Shown: positions 18,396 through 27,914, numbered from the stretch's first letter. The stretch is DNA of 64,000 nt from Kushneria indalinina DSM 14324 (GCF_003385845.1 NZ_QRDJ01000008.1:310001-374000), one strand, 5' to 3'. Notes: generated from the sequence alone by a model not told the origin. Program-made: numbers and translations.

Positions 18396-19577
18396 ATGGA
18401 ACATACCTGGCGCTGGTTCGGCCCTGAAGACCCGGTAACGCTTTCAGAAATTCGTCAGGCCGGTGCGACGGGCATCGTCACCGCCCTGCACGGTCACGCC
18501 CCGGATACCCCCTGGTCGGTCGAGGCCATCCGGGCGCGACAGCAGCTGATTGAAAACGCCGGGCTGTCATGGTCGGTGGTAGAAAGTGTACCGGTACCGG
18601 AGGCGATCAAGCAGGCGCTGGATGCCGAGGCTCGCGACCGCGCCATCGAGGTATTCTGCGCAACGCTGGAAAACCTGGCGGCCTGCGGCATCGATACGGT
18701 GTGCTACAACTTTATGCCGATTCTGGACTGGACGCGCACCGAGCTTGAATGGCCGCTGGAAGCGGGCGGGCTGGCCCTGCGTTTTGACCAGACAAGTTTT
18801 GCCGCCTTTGAACTGTTCATTCTCGAGCGCCCCGGCGCCCGGGCACTGTACAGCGAGGCTGAAATCGAGGCGGCGCGACAGCGTTTCGAGGGCATGGAGG
18901 ACACCGCGCGCGAGCGGCTGGTCACCACTCTGATCGCCGGGCTGCCGGGCGCCGATCAGCACTACACCCTGGCGCAGTTTCTTGAGCACCTGGGGGCGTA
19001 TGAGGCCATCGACGAGGATCAGCTACGCGCCAACTATCGTCATTTCCTGCAGGCCGTGGTGCCGGTGGCCGAGCGCCTCGGGCTGCGTCTGGCGGTACAC
19101 CCGGATGACCCGCCGCGCCCGCTGCTGGGCCTGCCGCGCATTGTCTCGACCGCCGAGGACGCGCGCTGGGTGCTCGATCAGGTCAAAAGTCCGGCCAACG
19201 GCCTGACGTTTTGTACCGGCTCCTATGGCGTGCGCGAGGACAATGATCTGGTGGCAATGGCCCGCGAGTTCGCCCCGCACATTCATTTCGTGCATCTGCG
19301 CGCCACGCGGCGCGACGTCGATGACCCCTTGAGTTTCATCGAGGCGGGCCATCTGGACGGCGATGTCGACATGGTCGGCGTGATCGGCGAGCTGGTCAGA
19401 GAGGAGCGACGCCGCAGGGAAAGTGGTGGTGCCCGCCTGCCGATGCGACCCGATCACGGTCATAAGCTCTGCGACGACAAAACGCGCCAGACCAACCCGG
19501 GCTATCCGCTGATCGGCCGTTTAAAGGGGCTGGCCGAGCTTCGTGGCGTGGAGTGCGCCGTGCAGGCACTCGTTTAG
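18396..19577 (+). CDS. uxuA: Mannonate dehydratase, UxuA family
   Basis: Converts D-mannonate to 2-keto-3-deoxygluconate with Fe(II) or Mn(II). The 393-residue TIM-barrel protein opens [32 protein letters not shown] and contains [35 protein letters not shown] and the metal-binding C-terminal MRPDHGH. A GAGGGAG site precedes the ATG. It overlaps in function with the unrelated enolase-superfamily ManD at 12491. Uronate isomerase (UxaC), the first step from glucuronate, is not in the window. Confidence 0.95.
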   Translation: MEHTWRWFGPEDPVTLSEIRQAGATGIVTALHGHAPDTPWSVEAIRARQQLIENAGLSWSVVESVPVPEAIKQALDAEARDRAIEVFCATLENLAACGIDTVCYNFMPILDWTRTELEWPLEAGGLALRFDQTSFAAFELFILERPGARALYSEAEIEAARQRFEGMEDTARERLVTTLIAGLPGADQHYTLAQFLEHLGAYEAIDEDQLRANYRHFLQAVVPVAERLGLRLAVHPDDPPRPLLGLPRIVSTAEDARWVLDQVKSPANGLTFCTGSYGVREDNDLVAMAREFAPHIHFVHLRATRRDVDDPLSFIEAGHLDGDVDMVGVIGELVREERRRRESGGARLPMRPDHGHKLCDDKTRQTNPGYPLIGRLKGLAELRGVECAVQALV

Positions 19578-19607
19578 CCGGCCGCATGACGGCCGGGGCG
19601 TTCGGGG

Positions 19608-20360
19608 TCAGGAGGAGAGCATGCGTACCGTGCGTCGCCACAGGGCGCGCGGCGCTCTGGCGGCCCGGCGTAAATGGCGGGTGCGGTGACGGCGCAACGC
19701 CTTTGCCGGCAGGCGATAGCTCATGCCTTCCTCGATGGTGTATCGGCAGGGGTTGCAGAGCCCACAGGGGGCGCTGTCGATGGGGCTGTAGCAGAACCAG
19801 GATTTCTCCAGTGCGTCGATGAAGCCATGACGCTCGGCCTCAATCTTCATCTGCGTCTTGGAGACCTCCAGCAGGGGAAAGTCGAAAAAGCGGAAAATGG
19901 CCTCGTCGGTCTCGATCCGATCATCGAATGTCCAGCTGCCCTCCTCGGTGGCCACCACCTTGCCCTTTAAAAAGTAATAGGCCTTGTCGTCCACATGGAC
20001 GCTCAGCTCCAGGTGCTTGATCCCTTCACTTTTGGCATAGCGGGCCAGCCAGTCGTACTGGCTGCCCAGATGCGCCTGCTGCGTCAGCCGGTGGTAGGCC
20101 GCGCTCAGCTCGGGATCCTCCGGAATTTCCGTGACCGGCGTAATCCGCAGCGGCTCGATTCGGGCGGCGGCCTCGGGATCGATCCCGGCCAGCGTCGCGC
20201 GCACCTCGGAAATGGCCTGAAGCTCGCGCAGGCTGGAGCCCCGGCCCAGATCGACGATGTAGTGCGGCACCACCGTTGTTTGCTCGACCATTGCGGCCCA
20301 GAGGACCCGATAGGTCGAGTCCCAGCCGCCTGTCCACAGCACCTCTATCCGGGATCGCAT
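19608..20360 (-). CDS. PP-loop ATPase-like protein with QueC-type zinc site
   Basis: A 250-residue protein. Near the N-terminus TGGWDST (residues 10-16) is a variant of the SGGxDS PP-loop of adenylating N-type ATP pyrophosphatases. Four cysteines at 190, 199, 202 and 205, in a CY-x7-CGxCxxC pattern, match the zinc site of QueC (7-cyano-7-deazaguanine synthase). The tail from about 218 is very Arg-rich. The rest of the chain diverges from QueC, and no other queuosine genes are adjacent, so it probably modifies a different substrate. ATG 20360 has GGAG six bases upstream; a longer start is open but lies in the promoter region. It is convergent with uxuA. Confidence 0.75.
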   Translation of the reverse strand: MRSRIEVLWTGGWDSTYRVLWAAMVEQTTVVPHYIVDLGRGSSLRELQAISEVRATLAGIDPEAAARIEPLRITPVTEIPEDPELSAAYHRLTQQAHLGSQYDWLARYAKSEGIKHLELSVHVDDKAYYFLKGKVVATEEGSWTFDDRIETDEAIFRFFDFPLLEVSKTQMKIEAERHGFIDALEKSWFCYSPIDSAPCGLCNPCRYTIEEGMSYRLPAKALRRHRTRHLRRAARAPRALWRRTVRMLSS

Positions 20361-20625
20361 AAGGACTCCATAAATTGATGTTGATGAAAGCGTCCTGAAG
20401 CTAACGTATATCAAGGTAAGCTCATTAGGCCGTTTCGCGCGCTCTGGGAGGTCGCGCCCAGAAAGATCAAGGGCATGCCGGTCAATACGCGTTACCGGCC
20501 CCGGCCTGCCACAGGACGATCACGGGGGCTCATCCTTTCCGGCGATTCGTTCAGACACAACGCAGTCGGCAGGTGTACCCTGTTGATCATGGATAACTGA
20601 TGCAGTGCGCCTGCCGGGAGGTCTA

Positions 20626-21204
20626 ATGAAACCTGCACCCCGCATACTGATCCTTCTCCTCCTCTCGCTGGTGGCGCTGCCTGCCTGGGCAGCCACGCCG
20701 CTGGCTGCCCAGGACGGTGTTCTGATCCTGCTGCTGGGCCTTTTGCTGATCGGTATCGAGGCCATTACACCGACCTTTGGTGTGGTGGGGCTGCTGGGGC
20801 TACTGGTCTTTGTGGCCGGCGCTTCAATGATGGTCAATGCGGGGCTGTTGCCCGGTGGAGATAGCGCTTTGGGTATGGGACTGGTCATTGCAGCCGCACT
20901 GCTGCTCGGCGGCTTTTTGCTGTGGGTCGTGATGCGCTTTCTGCGCTTTCGGCGCATTACACCGATGGGCGGGCGCGAGGAGGTGATCGGCGCCGTGGCC
21001 GAAGCCACCCGTCACTTTACCGAGCATCACCAGGGCGACTATCACGGCTACGTCCGCGTTCAGGGCGAGCGGTGGCAGGCGCGCAGCACCACCCCCGTGG
21101 CAGAAGGGGAGCAGCGCCGGGTCAGCGATGTGCACGGCCTGGTGCTGCTGCTGGAGCACGACGCAATATCCTCCGCGGATCAAATCACATCCACGCCCGA
21201 GTAA
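20626..21204 (+). CDS. NfeD-like membrane protein (short form)
   Basis: A 192-residue protein with a signal-like first helix ending PAWAAT, two to three further membrane helices (LILLLGLLLIGIEAITPTFG and following) and a C-terminal OB-fold domain containing GEVIGAV-like GREEVIGAVAEA and GERWQARS. It lacks the ClpP-like protease domain of long NfeD. NfeD proteins pair with stomatin-type proteins in membrane microdomains, and the slipin gene follows 30 bp downstream, which supports the call. GGGAGG precedes the ATG at 20626. Confidence 0.85.
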   Translation: MKPAPRILILLLLSLVALPAWAATPLAAQDGVLILLLGLLLIGIEAITPTFGVVGLLGLLVFVAGASMMVNAGLLPGGDSALGMGLVIAAALLLGGFLLWVVMRFLRFRRITPMGGREEVIGAVAEATRHFTEHHQGDYHGYVRVQGERWQARSTTPVAEGEQRRVSDVHGLVLLLEHDAISSADQITSTPE

Positions 21205-21234
21205 TCCTACCAGGCCCTTTCAGGGAGACGTCGC

Positions 21235-21990
21235 ATGCTGACCTATCTGATTCCCGTTGTTGTCCTTGTTTTCATTCTTGCCGCTTCGGTGAAGGTGCTG
21301 CCCGAGTACAAGCGCGGGGTGGTGTTCTTTCTGGGGCGCTTTCAGGGGGTGAAGGGGCCGGGGCTCTTTTTCATCGTGCCCGTGATCCAGAAGATGGAGA
21401 CCGTGGACCTGCGTACCGTCACGCTGGATGTGCCGGGACAGGACGTGATCTCCCGCGACAACGTCACCGTGCGGGTCAACGCGGTGGTCTATTTCAAGGT
21501 GGTCGACCCCGAGCGTGCCATCATTCAGATCGAAAACTACGGCATGGCCACCAGCCAGATTGCCCAGACCACGCTGCGCTCGGTGCTGGGCAAGCATGAT
21601 CTTGATGAGATGCTTTCCGAGCGCGACCGTCTCAATGACGACATTCAGACCATTCTTGATCAGCAGACCGAGGCCTGGGGCATCAAGGTGTCCAACGTCG
21701 AGATCAAGCAGGTCGATATCAGTGAGGACATGGTGCGCGCGATTGCCCGTCAGGCCGAGGCCGAACGTGAACGTCGCGCCAAGATCATCGCTGCTGAAGG
21801 GGAAATGCAGGCCTCCGAGAAGCTGGTGGAAGCCGCTGATATCATGTCGCGAAATCCGGCCGCCCTGCAGCTTCGCTATCTGCAGACCATGAGCGACATG
21901 AGCAACAAGAATGCCTCGACCATCGTGTTCCCGCTGCCGCTGGAAATTACCAAAATCTTTGAGCAGATGCGTGGCGCCAGTAAAGACTGA
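21235..21990 (+). CDS. Slipin (stomatin/SPFH family membrane scaffold)
   Basis: A 251-residue SPFH protein anchored by one N-terminal helix ([19 protein letters not shown]). The band-7 domain follows with [51 protein letters not shown] and the C-terminal coiled coil [24 protein letters not shown] (split at EGE). It forms operon and probably complex with the NfeD-like protein. The cellular role of bacterial slipins is membrane organisation and protein quality control, known only in outline. Confidence 0.92.
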   Translation: MLTYLIPVVVLVFILAASVKVLPEYKRGVVFFLGRFQGVKGPGLFFIVPVIQKMETVDLRTVTLDVPGQDVISRDNVTVRVNAVVYFKVVDPERAIIQIENYGMATSQIAQTTLRSVLGKHDLDEMLSERDRLNDDIQTILDQQTEAWGIKVSNVEIKQVDISEDMVRAIARQAEAERERRAKIIAAEGEMQASEKLVEAADIMSRNPAALQLRYLQTMSDMSNKNASTIVFPLPLEITKIFEQMRGASKD

Positions 21991-22084
21991 ATCACGATGC
22001 TGATGCGACAGTCATGGCGCAAACATCGTTAATTTAATCTATGCTAAAAATGCTATATCAAGAATCATCGAGGGAGAGAGTTAC

Positions 22085-22723
22085 GTGCAAAAAACGACCG
22101 TATTGAGTGCTGCCGTGCTGGCAGGCATGCTGAGTGCCGCACCGGTCATGGCCGATCAGCAAAGGCCGGAAACCGACGATATCAACGATGTGCCGGCCGG
22201 CAATTACATGATTGATCCGCTGCACTCCAAGATCACCTGGGGCGTGGATCACTATGGCTTTACACGCTATGAAGGCCAGTTCGTGGATCTGTCCGGCTCC
22301 TTGAGACTTGGTGAAGACGCCGCCGACAGCAACCTGAACATCGAGATTCCGCTGGACAAGGTACTGACCGGTAGCGGTCTGACCGAGCACCTGCAGGGTG
22401 AGGATTTCTTCAACAGCGAAGAATACGGCACGGCCACCTTTACCTCGACCAGCATCGAAATCGATGGTGACGATGAAGCCACGATCACTGGCGATCTGGC
22501 GCTCAACGGTCAAACCCATCCGGTCGAGATCGATGCCGAGTTCAATCGTGGTGCGGTCTACCCCTTCGATGAGAAATATCACATCGGTTTCAGCGGTGAA
22601 ACCACGATCAAACGCAGTGACTACGCGATCGATTACCTGATGCCCACCGACGACGAGCAGGGCATCAGCGATGAGGTCACGCTGCGCATCGAGGCCGAAT
22701 TCGTGCCCGAGCAGGATCAGTAA
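22085..22723 (+). CDS. YceI family periplasmic protein
   Basis: A 212-residue exported protein with signal peptide ending APVMA (about residue 24). The mature part is the YceI lipocalin-like barrel: MIDPLHSKITWGVDHYGFTRYEGQF, LQGEDFFNSEEYGTATFTSTSIE and the C-terminal TIKRSDYAIDYLMP. YceI proteins bind polyprenoid or amphiphilic molecules in the periplasm; their physiological role is unsettled. The start is GTG 22085 after a purine-rich GAGGGAGAGAG. A terminator follows at 22771. Confidence 0.9.
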   Translation: MQKTTVLSAAVLAGMLSAAPVMADQQRPETDDINDVPAGNYMIDPLHSKITWGVDHYGFTRYEGQFVDLSGSLRLGEDAADSNLNIEIPLDKVLTGSGLTEHLQGEDFFNSEEYGTATFTSTSIEIDGDDEATITGDLALNGQTHPVEIDAEFNRGAVYPFDEKYHIGFSGETTIKRSDYAIDYLMPTDDEQGISDEVTLRIEAEFVPEQDQ

Positions 22724-22770
22724 CCGCTGTATCAACGGGGCGTAACGCGTGCTGTGCCCCGGCTTCAAGG

Positions 22771-22803
22771 GTCGTGATCCTGACCGATCACGGCTCTTTT
22801 TTC
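22771..22803 (+). terminator. Rho-independent terminator after the yceI-like gene
   Basis: Nine-base stem GTCGTGATC/GATCACGGC (one G-U pair) with a six-base loop, followed by TCTTTTTTC. Confidence 0.8.
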
Positions 22804-23299
22804 GGCCAGGTGTCAGCAGGGAGTCAGGCCATTTCGGGATGCACAATGCATGTCCTGCTGTTAGACTGCGCCGCAATTGATGACCTCAACAATGAGTTGA
22901 AGCAATGATCTCGATGCCTGTCACGACCCTCTGGCGCCTTACGCCACCCTGAGCCTTTCAGGGATTACCGCTCACCCGAGCGGCGCACTCGCACGAGTGC
23001 TTTTGTCGTGACGTCTCCGGCGTCAAATCTCCGTATTTTTTGAAATCAATGTCGTCATCTCGCCGGGTGCTGCCACTCGGCTCCATGTTCCTGTCATGAC
23101 ATCGACAGGACAATGACGTTTTAAACATCGCGGGGCGTTGTCGAGACCCGCCGTTCATGCCGCTTATGGCCTGTGTAACAGGCACCGCGACATGACAGGC
23201 CATCTACCTTCGGAGCTCGAATGCATGATCTCGGGGCTTCGATCGCAATAGCGTGCGCCTTGCGCAGGCGCCATGAATTTTCAACCGCAAAAGGGAAAG
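22804..23299 (+). other. Hairpin-rich non-coding leader upstream of the SulP transporter gene
   Basis: Nearly 500 bp without a credible ORF. Four compact hairpins follow each other at 22933-22945, 22947-22963, 22968-22983 and 22985-23000, each with a 4-6 bp stem and a 4-5 base loop; the last is followed by TTTT. A fifth is at 23010-23024. Larger stems lie at 23089-23110 (TCCTGTC/GACAGGA) and 23169-23183 (GCCTG/CAGGC). This looks like a structured 5' leader or a small RNA rather than ordinary spacer. No known riboswitch class was recognised. Confidence 0.45.
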
Positions 23300-24805
23300 A
23301 TGAGCATGACAGGCTCAATAAAACAGAACTGGTTTTCCAACGTGCGTCCTGACGTTCTATCAGGGCTGGTGGTCGCACTGGCACTGATCCCCGAGGCGAT
23401 CGCCTTTTCGATCATTGCAGGTGTCGACCCCCAGGTCGGGCTTTATGCCTCGTTTTCGATGGCGGTGGTGATCTCGATTACCGGCGGCCGCCCGGCGATG
23501 ATCTCGGCCGCGACCGGCGCCATGGCACTTTTGATGGTCACGCTGGTACGTGATCACGGCCTTGAGTATCTGCTGGCCGCGACCATTCTGACCGGCCTTT
23601 TACAGATTCTCTGGGGCTATTTAAAGCTGGCCAACCTGATGCGGTTCGTCTCTCGCTCGGTGGTGGTAGGCTTTGTCAACGCGCTCGCCATTTTGATCTT
23701 CATGGCCCAGCTGCCGGAGATTACCGGCGCCAACGCCACGCTGACGGTCTACGCCATCATGCTGGGCGGGCTTGCCATCATCTATCTCTTTCCTTACGTG
23801 CCAAAGGTGGGCAAGGTCATTCCCTCGCCGATGGTCTGTATCGTGCTGATGACGACCGTGGCCATGCTCATGGGGCTTGATGTGCGTACCGTAGGCGATA
23901 TGGGCAGCCTGCCCGACAGCCTGCCGGTGTTTCTGATTCCTGATATTCCGCTCAACCTCGACACGCTCATGATCATCTTCCCTTATGCCCTGACGCTTTC
24001 CATGGTGGGGCTTCTGGAGTCGATGATGACTGCCACGATCGTGGACGATCTGACCGACACGCCCAGCGACAAGAACCGCGAGTGCCGCGGGCAGGGGATT
24101 GCCAACGTGGCGACCGGCTTTCTGGGCGGCATGGCCGGTTGTGCCATGATTGGCCAGACCGTCATCAATGTGAAATCCGGCGGTCGGACCAGGCTGTCCA
24201 CCATGACCGCCGGCGTCGGGCTTTTGATCATGGTGGTCTTTCTGGGGCCGCTGGTGGCGCAAATCCCGATGGCCGCGCTGGTCGCCGTCATGATCATGGT
24301 CTCGATCGGCACCTTTGACTGGGGCTCGATTCGCGACCTGCCCAAAAAGCCGCTGACGACCAACATCGTCATGCTCGCTACCGTCGCCGTGACCGTGGCA
24401 ACCCATAACCTGGCCATGGGGGTGCTGGTGGGCGTGCTGCTGGCGGCGCTGTTCTTTGCCAACAAGATCAGCCGTATCCTGCAGATCGACAGCACGCTTG
24501 CCGAGCAGGGCGGGGTGCAGCAGCGTGACTATCACGTGCGCGGTCAGGTCTTTTTTGCCTCGACCACCCGCTTTGCCGATGCCTTTGACGTCAAGGAAGG
24601 CGTGGACCGGGTACATATCAACGTCACCCATGCCCATTTCTGGGATGTCACGGCCGTCGAGGTGCTCGACCGGATCGTCATGAAATTCCGCCGCGAAGGC
24701 ATCGATGTCGAAGTCGTGGGGCTCAACGAGGCCAGCCAGACCATGGTTGATCGCTTCGGCGTGCATGACAAGACCGATGGCATTATCGAGCCGGGTGGTC
24801 ACTGA
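23300..24805 (+). CDS. SulP family anion transporter with STAS domain
   Basis: A 501-residue inner-membrane transporter. About 12-14 membrane segments begin [32 protein letters not shown], the SulP signature region, and the chain ends with a cytosolic STAS domain (about 400-500) containing [21 protein letters not shown]. SulP carriers move sulfate, bicarbonate, dicarboxylates or related anions; the substrate is not readable here. The start is 23300 or 23306, both after AAGGGAAAG; an ATG at 23273 also stays in frame. A universal stress protein gene follows 85 bp downstream, a frequent pairing. Confidence 0.9.
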   Translation: MSMTGSIKQNWFSNVRPDVLSGLVVALALIPEAIAFSIIAGVDPQVGLYASFSMAVVISITGGRPAMISAATGAMALLMVTLVRDHGLEYLLAATILTGLLQILWGYLKLANLMRFVSRSVVVGFVNALAILIFMAQLPEITGANATLTVYAIMLGGLAIIYLFPYVPKVGKVIPSPMVCIVLMTTVAMLMGLDVRTVGDMGSLPDSLPVFLIPDIPLNLDTLMIIFPYALTLSMVGLLESMMTATIVDDLTDTPSDKNRECRGQGIANVATGFLGGMAGCAMIGQTVINVKSGGRTRLSTMTAGVGLLIMVVFLGPLVAQIPMAALVAVMIMVSIGTFDWGSIRDLPKKPLTTNIVMLATVAVTVATHNLAMGVLVGVLLAALFFANKISRILQIDSTLAEQGGVQQRDYHVRGQVFFASTTRFADAFDVKEGVDRVHINVTHAHFWDVTAVEVLDRIVMKFRREGIDVEVVGLNEASQTMVDRFGVHDKTDGIIEPGGH

Positions 24806-24890
24806 GCGGTATGTTTACGAGCCCGGGCGGCGGCACTGACGCCCGGGATGAGCCACAATCGAACAACGACACGCGTTTCGGGAGACTCTC

Positions 24891-25748
24891 ATGAGCAGAA
24901 CCATCATTGCCTGCTTCGATGATCAGGCACGTGCCGACAGCGCCATCGGTGACTATGCGGCCTGGGCGGCGCGCCAGCTCGGCGCGCCCCTGTGTCTTCT
25001 CCATGTGCTGGAACAGAAGACCCTCACTCACGAGGACTATTCCGGCCAGATCGGACTGGGGACCCGGGAACGCATGCTGGAGGAGCGGACCGAAGAGGAG
25101 GGGCGGGTCGCCAGACAGGCCCGCGAAGAAGGGCGCCGGATGCTCGAGGCACTCAAGGCGCGGCTGACGGATGACACCCTGACCCCGCAGCTGCAGCAGC
25201 GTCACGGCGCCCTGGCCCCCACCCTGCGCGAGCAGTGCACCAATGAGGATCTGCTGGTACTGGGACGCTGTGGTCACCAGCACAACCATGGTGAGGGCAG
25301 CACCTCACTGGGGGCGCATCTGGAGGATCTGGCGCAGCACCTGGATGTGCCCATGCTGATTGCGCCGGAACGCTTTCAGGTACCGGCACGCGCCATGGTC
25401 GCCCTGGATGGCAGTGAGCGCGGGCTCGAGCAGCTCTCGCGCCTGGTGCAGTGGGGCTGGCTCGAAGGTCTGGAAACCCATGTGGTGCATGTCAGCGAGC
25501 CGGCCGATACAGGCCCGGCCGAGCGCGGCGCTGAACTGCTCAACGCCGCAGGGCTCAATGCCCGGGCGGTGACCCTTGAAGGGGATGCCGGGCGCAAGCT
25601 GCCGGCCTATGCCCGCGAGCAGGAGGTCGATCTTGTGGCCATGGGCGCCTACGGGCACAGCTCGCTGCGTCGTTTTCTGATGGGCAGCAAGACCCACACG
25701 CTGCTGGAAGCCATGCCGGGGGCCGTGCTCCTGATGCGACACATCTGA
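24891..25748 (+). CDS. Tandem-domain universal stress protein (UspA family)
   Basis: A 285-residue cytosolic protein built from two Usp domains (about 1-150 and 155-285). The second domain keeps the ATP-binding signature G-2x-G-9x-GS in MGAYGHSSLRRFLMGSKT. The first domain has GRCGHQHNHGEGSTS, which breaks that spacing, so only the second half is likely to bind nucleotide. It is probably cotranscribed with the SulP transporter and may adjust it to stress; that link is inferred from position. GGGAG lies before the ATG. Confidence 0.9.
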   Translation: MSRTIIACFDDQARADSAIGDYAAWAARQLGAPLCLLHVLEQKTLTHEDYSGQIGLGTRERMLEERTEEEGRVARQAREEGRRMLEALKARLTDDTLTPQLQQRHGALAPTLREQCTNEDLLVLGRCGHQHNHGEGSTSLGAHLEDLAQHLDVPMLIAPERFQVPARAMVALDGSERGLEQLSRLVQWGWLEGLETHVVHVSEPADTGPAERGAELLNAAGLNARAVTLEGDAGRKLPAYAREQEVDLVAMGAYGHSSLRRFLMGSKTHTLLEAMPGAVLLMRHI

Positions 25749-25807
25749 AGCACGCTGGCCCGGCGACGCGGGTTATCCGGCTGAGTCAGCGGGATAGGGA
25801 AGAATGC

Positions 25808-25838
25808 AAAAAGGGAGCCCTGCCTGGGCTCCCTTTTT
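25808..25838. terminator. Bidirectional terminator between usp and an exported protein gene
   Basis: Eight-base stem GGGAGCCC/GGGCTCCC with a five-base loop, flanked by AAAAA and TTTTT. It serves both convergent genes. Confidence 0.9.
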
Positions 25839-25871
25839 CAGGCCGAAAAGCGTTGACACGTGCTTAAGGGC

Positions 25872-26339
25872 TTACTGGCCGAGCGTGACCATGTCGCCCT
25901 TGAAGGCCACTTCCGTGACCACGTTGCCGGCACGGCACTCATAGCGCTGACTGTCCGGATTGGCGCGCTGTTCGTAGTAGCTGGTGATATTGACGATGGC
26001 ATCGGCCCCCACCTGGCGGGCGCGATCCTGCAGGGCCAGCAGCGACTGAAGGGCGGCCAGACGGCAGGACTCCGCATCGGTACGCAGCGCCGCCCGCACC
26101 TTGTTGGAGCTGTAGAAGCCGCCACGGCGGGTCTGGATGGCCGGATGCTGCTGATCGGCAAAGTAGAGCCGGATCGAGGGATCGAGCTTTTCCTGCGCTT
26201 CAGGCTGGGTCATGACCTCGGCCAGCGGCTGCATCAGAAAGGTGTTGCGTGCCTGTGCAGGGCCTGCCGTGGCCAGCATGATCAGGGCGCCCGTCATGGC
26301 CGCGGCCATGGAGACTTTAAAGGGCAGGTGGAAGGTCAT
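25872..26339 (-). CDS. Small exported protein, RcsF/YbjQ-like fold suspected
   Basis: A 155-residue protein with a signal peptide ending GPAQA (about residue 30). The mature part includes SCRLAALQSLLALQDRARQVGADAIVNITSYYEQ, a pattern seen in small exported proteins often mislabelled as excinuclease subunits and in the RcsF/YbjQ-like family (a helix followed by GADAI-x-N strand). Two cysteines (in ESCRLAA and YECRAG) may form a disulfide. GGAGG precedes the ATG. Function unknown; an envelope-stress role is only suggested by fold resemblance. Confidence 0.65.
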   Translation of the reverse strand: MTFHLPFKVSMAAAMTGALIMLATAGPAQARNTFLMQPLAEVMTQPEAQEKLDPSIRLYFADQQHPAIQTRRGGFYSSNKVRAALRTDAESCRLAALQSLLALQDRARQVGADAIVNITSYYEQRANPDSQRYECRAGNVVTEVAFKGDMVTLGQ

Positions 26340-26435
26340 CGAACATCCTCCGAGAGGTATCAAAAAGGCAGGGTGCACAATGTAGCCTGTCACACACGTT
26401 TGCGAAAGACCGCGCCACCGGCGCACCTTTGATGA

Positions 26436-27035
26436 TCAGTCTGAAAGTGGTTTGCGAAAGGCCTGAAAACAGTGCTGGTTGCGCGGCAGGGCGACCACCC
26501 GATGCGCGTCCAGACCCGGGACACTGACAGGCTCGAGTCGATTGATGGCTGGAATATCCCTGGGGCCGACCCGGTTATAAGGTGGTTGGTCGTTCCAGCC
26601 CAGCAGCAAAAGGCCGCCCGGTCGCAGGCAGTCCACGCAGGCGCCAAAGGCGCGCTCGACATCGGCCTGCTCATTGAGTCCCCAGCCCAGCACGCCGTTG
26701 CACAGCACGGCGTCGAGCGCTTCATGAGCAATGTGCTCACTCAGCGACGTCAGGTTGCCCACGATATGGCTGTCGCCGCCAAAGGAGCGCTTGGCCGCGT
26801 CCAGGTCGATGGTCGTGACTTCGGCCTCGCCCAGCAGCGCCGGGTAGTGATGGGTATACCAGCCACAGCCCACCATCAGGACACGCTGGATGCTCTCATC
26901 GCGTGCAATGGCCGGCAGGATGCTGTTTTCAAGCATGATGCGGTCACGATAGGGATAGCGCAGTCGTACACCGTGGTGATCCAGCGTACGCAGGGTCGTG
27001 GCCGTCCAGTCATACAGCGCTGCCTTGAATGTCAT
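26436..27035 (-). CDS. Class I SAM-dependent methyltransferase
   Basis: A 199-residue Rossmann-type methyltransferase. Motif I is VLMVGCGWYTHHYP, motif II ends the strand VTTIDLD, and the post-motif region has DAVLCNGVLGWGLN and LRPGGLLLLGWND. The acceptor cannot be told. It lies 99 bp after the last gene of the aryl-polyene operon, on the same strand. It could therefore act on the aryl head group or on surface sugar, but it could equally be an independent gene. Confidence 0.75.
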   Translation of the reverse strand: MTFKAALYDWTATTLRTLDHHGVRLRYPYRDRIMLENSILPAIARDESIQRVLMVGCGWYTHHYPALLGEAEVTTIDLDAAKRSFGGDSHIVGNLTSLSEHIAHEALDAVLCNGVLGWGLNEQADVERAFGACVDCLRPGGLLLLGWNDQPPYNRVGPRDIPAINRLEPVSVPGLDAHRVVALPRNQHCFQAFRKPLSD

Positions 27036-27134
27036 GCGGCGTCTCTCTGATTATTGTCGTGATATCATACGAAACACGCGAAGGCCGTGCCCTGCCTGAC
27101 GCCGGTCTGAAAAAGCACAATCAGAACAATTTTT

Positions 27135-27857
27135 TCAGAAAAGCCCGCCGTTGACGGCAATCACCTGACGGGTCACGTAGCTGCTGTCGCCGGAGCACAA
27201 AAAGCTGATGACGCCGGCGACCTCCTCGGCTTCCCCCATGCGCTGCATCGGCACGATCTGCTTGATGTCGATATCGACACTGTCGGTCATGTCGGTATTG
27301 ACCCAGCCGGGTGCGATACAGTTCACCGTGATCTTTCGTTTTGCCAGCTCCAGCGCCAGTGACTTGCTGGCCGCGATCAGCCCGCCCTTGGCCGCGCCGT
27401 AGTTGACCTGGCCGCGATTGCCGATCACGCCGGCCGCCGAGGAGAGCACCACGATGCGCCCGGACGTTCGGCGCTGGATCATGGGCATGACCAGCGGCCT
27501 GAGCACATTATAGAACCCGCCCAGGTCGACATTGAGCACGCTGTCCCACTGTGTGTCCGTCATGCCCGGGAAGGGCGCATCCTGATGAAAGCCGGCATTG
27601 AGCACCACGCCGTAGTAGGCGCCGTGCTCGGCGATATCGGCTTCCAGGCAGGCGCGGGCCTCGTCGCGCGCGCCCACGTCAAACTGCAGAAGGCGCGCCT
27701 GGCGCCCCATGGCGATAATCTCATCGGCAACCGTGCGCGCCTGCGCCTCGCTGTGGCGATAATGGACGACGATATCGAAGCCGTCGCGGGCCAGACGCAG
27801 GGCGGTGGCCCGGCCAATGCCGCGACTGGCGCCAGTAATCAGGATGGTCTGTGACAT
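27135..27857 (-). CDS. apeQ: 3-oxoacyl-ACP reductase (FabG-like, APE ketoreductase)
   Basis: A 240-residue short-chain dehydrogenase that reduces the beta-keto group in each polyene extension round with NADPH. It has TGASRGIG (9-16), the NAG motif in VVLNAGF, catalytic Ser140, Tyr153 and Lys157 in SSAAGVIGNRGQVNYGAAK, and ends GGLF as FabG does. It is the last gene of the 13-gene operon, 57 bp after the dehydratase. In characterised APE clusters the reductase is followed by a second ketosynthase (ApeR); that gene is absent here. Confidence 0.88.
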   Translation of the reverse strand: MSQTILITGASRGIGRATALRLARDGFDIVVHYRHSEAQARTVADEIIAMGRQARLLQFDVGARDEARACLEADIAEHGAYYGVVLNAGFHQDAPFPGMTDTQWDSVLNVDLGGFYNVLRPLVMPMIQRRTSGRIVVLSSAAGVIGNRGQVNYGAAKGGLIAASKSLALELAKRKITVNCIAPGWVNTDMTDSVDIDIKQIVPMQRMGEAEEVAGVISFLCSGDSSYVTRQVIAVNGGLF

Positions 27858-27914
27858 GTCACGTTCCGATAAAGGGTGTGGAAATGAAAGGCAGTGCCCG
27901 GGGGATGGCGAGCG

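Noticed and set aside
22933-23024. CsrB/RsmZ-type regulator-sequestering RNA
   Set aside because: The hairpin loops on the plus strand lack the GGA motif, and on the minus strand only one loop has it.
23621-24802. A 393-codon antisense frame over the SulP gene
   Set aside because: Same shadow pattern: His/Asp-rich repeats opposite hydrophobic helices and no ribosome site.
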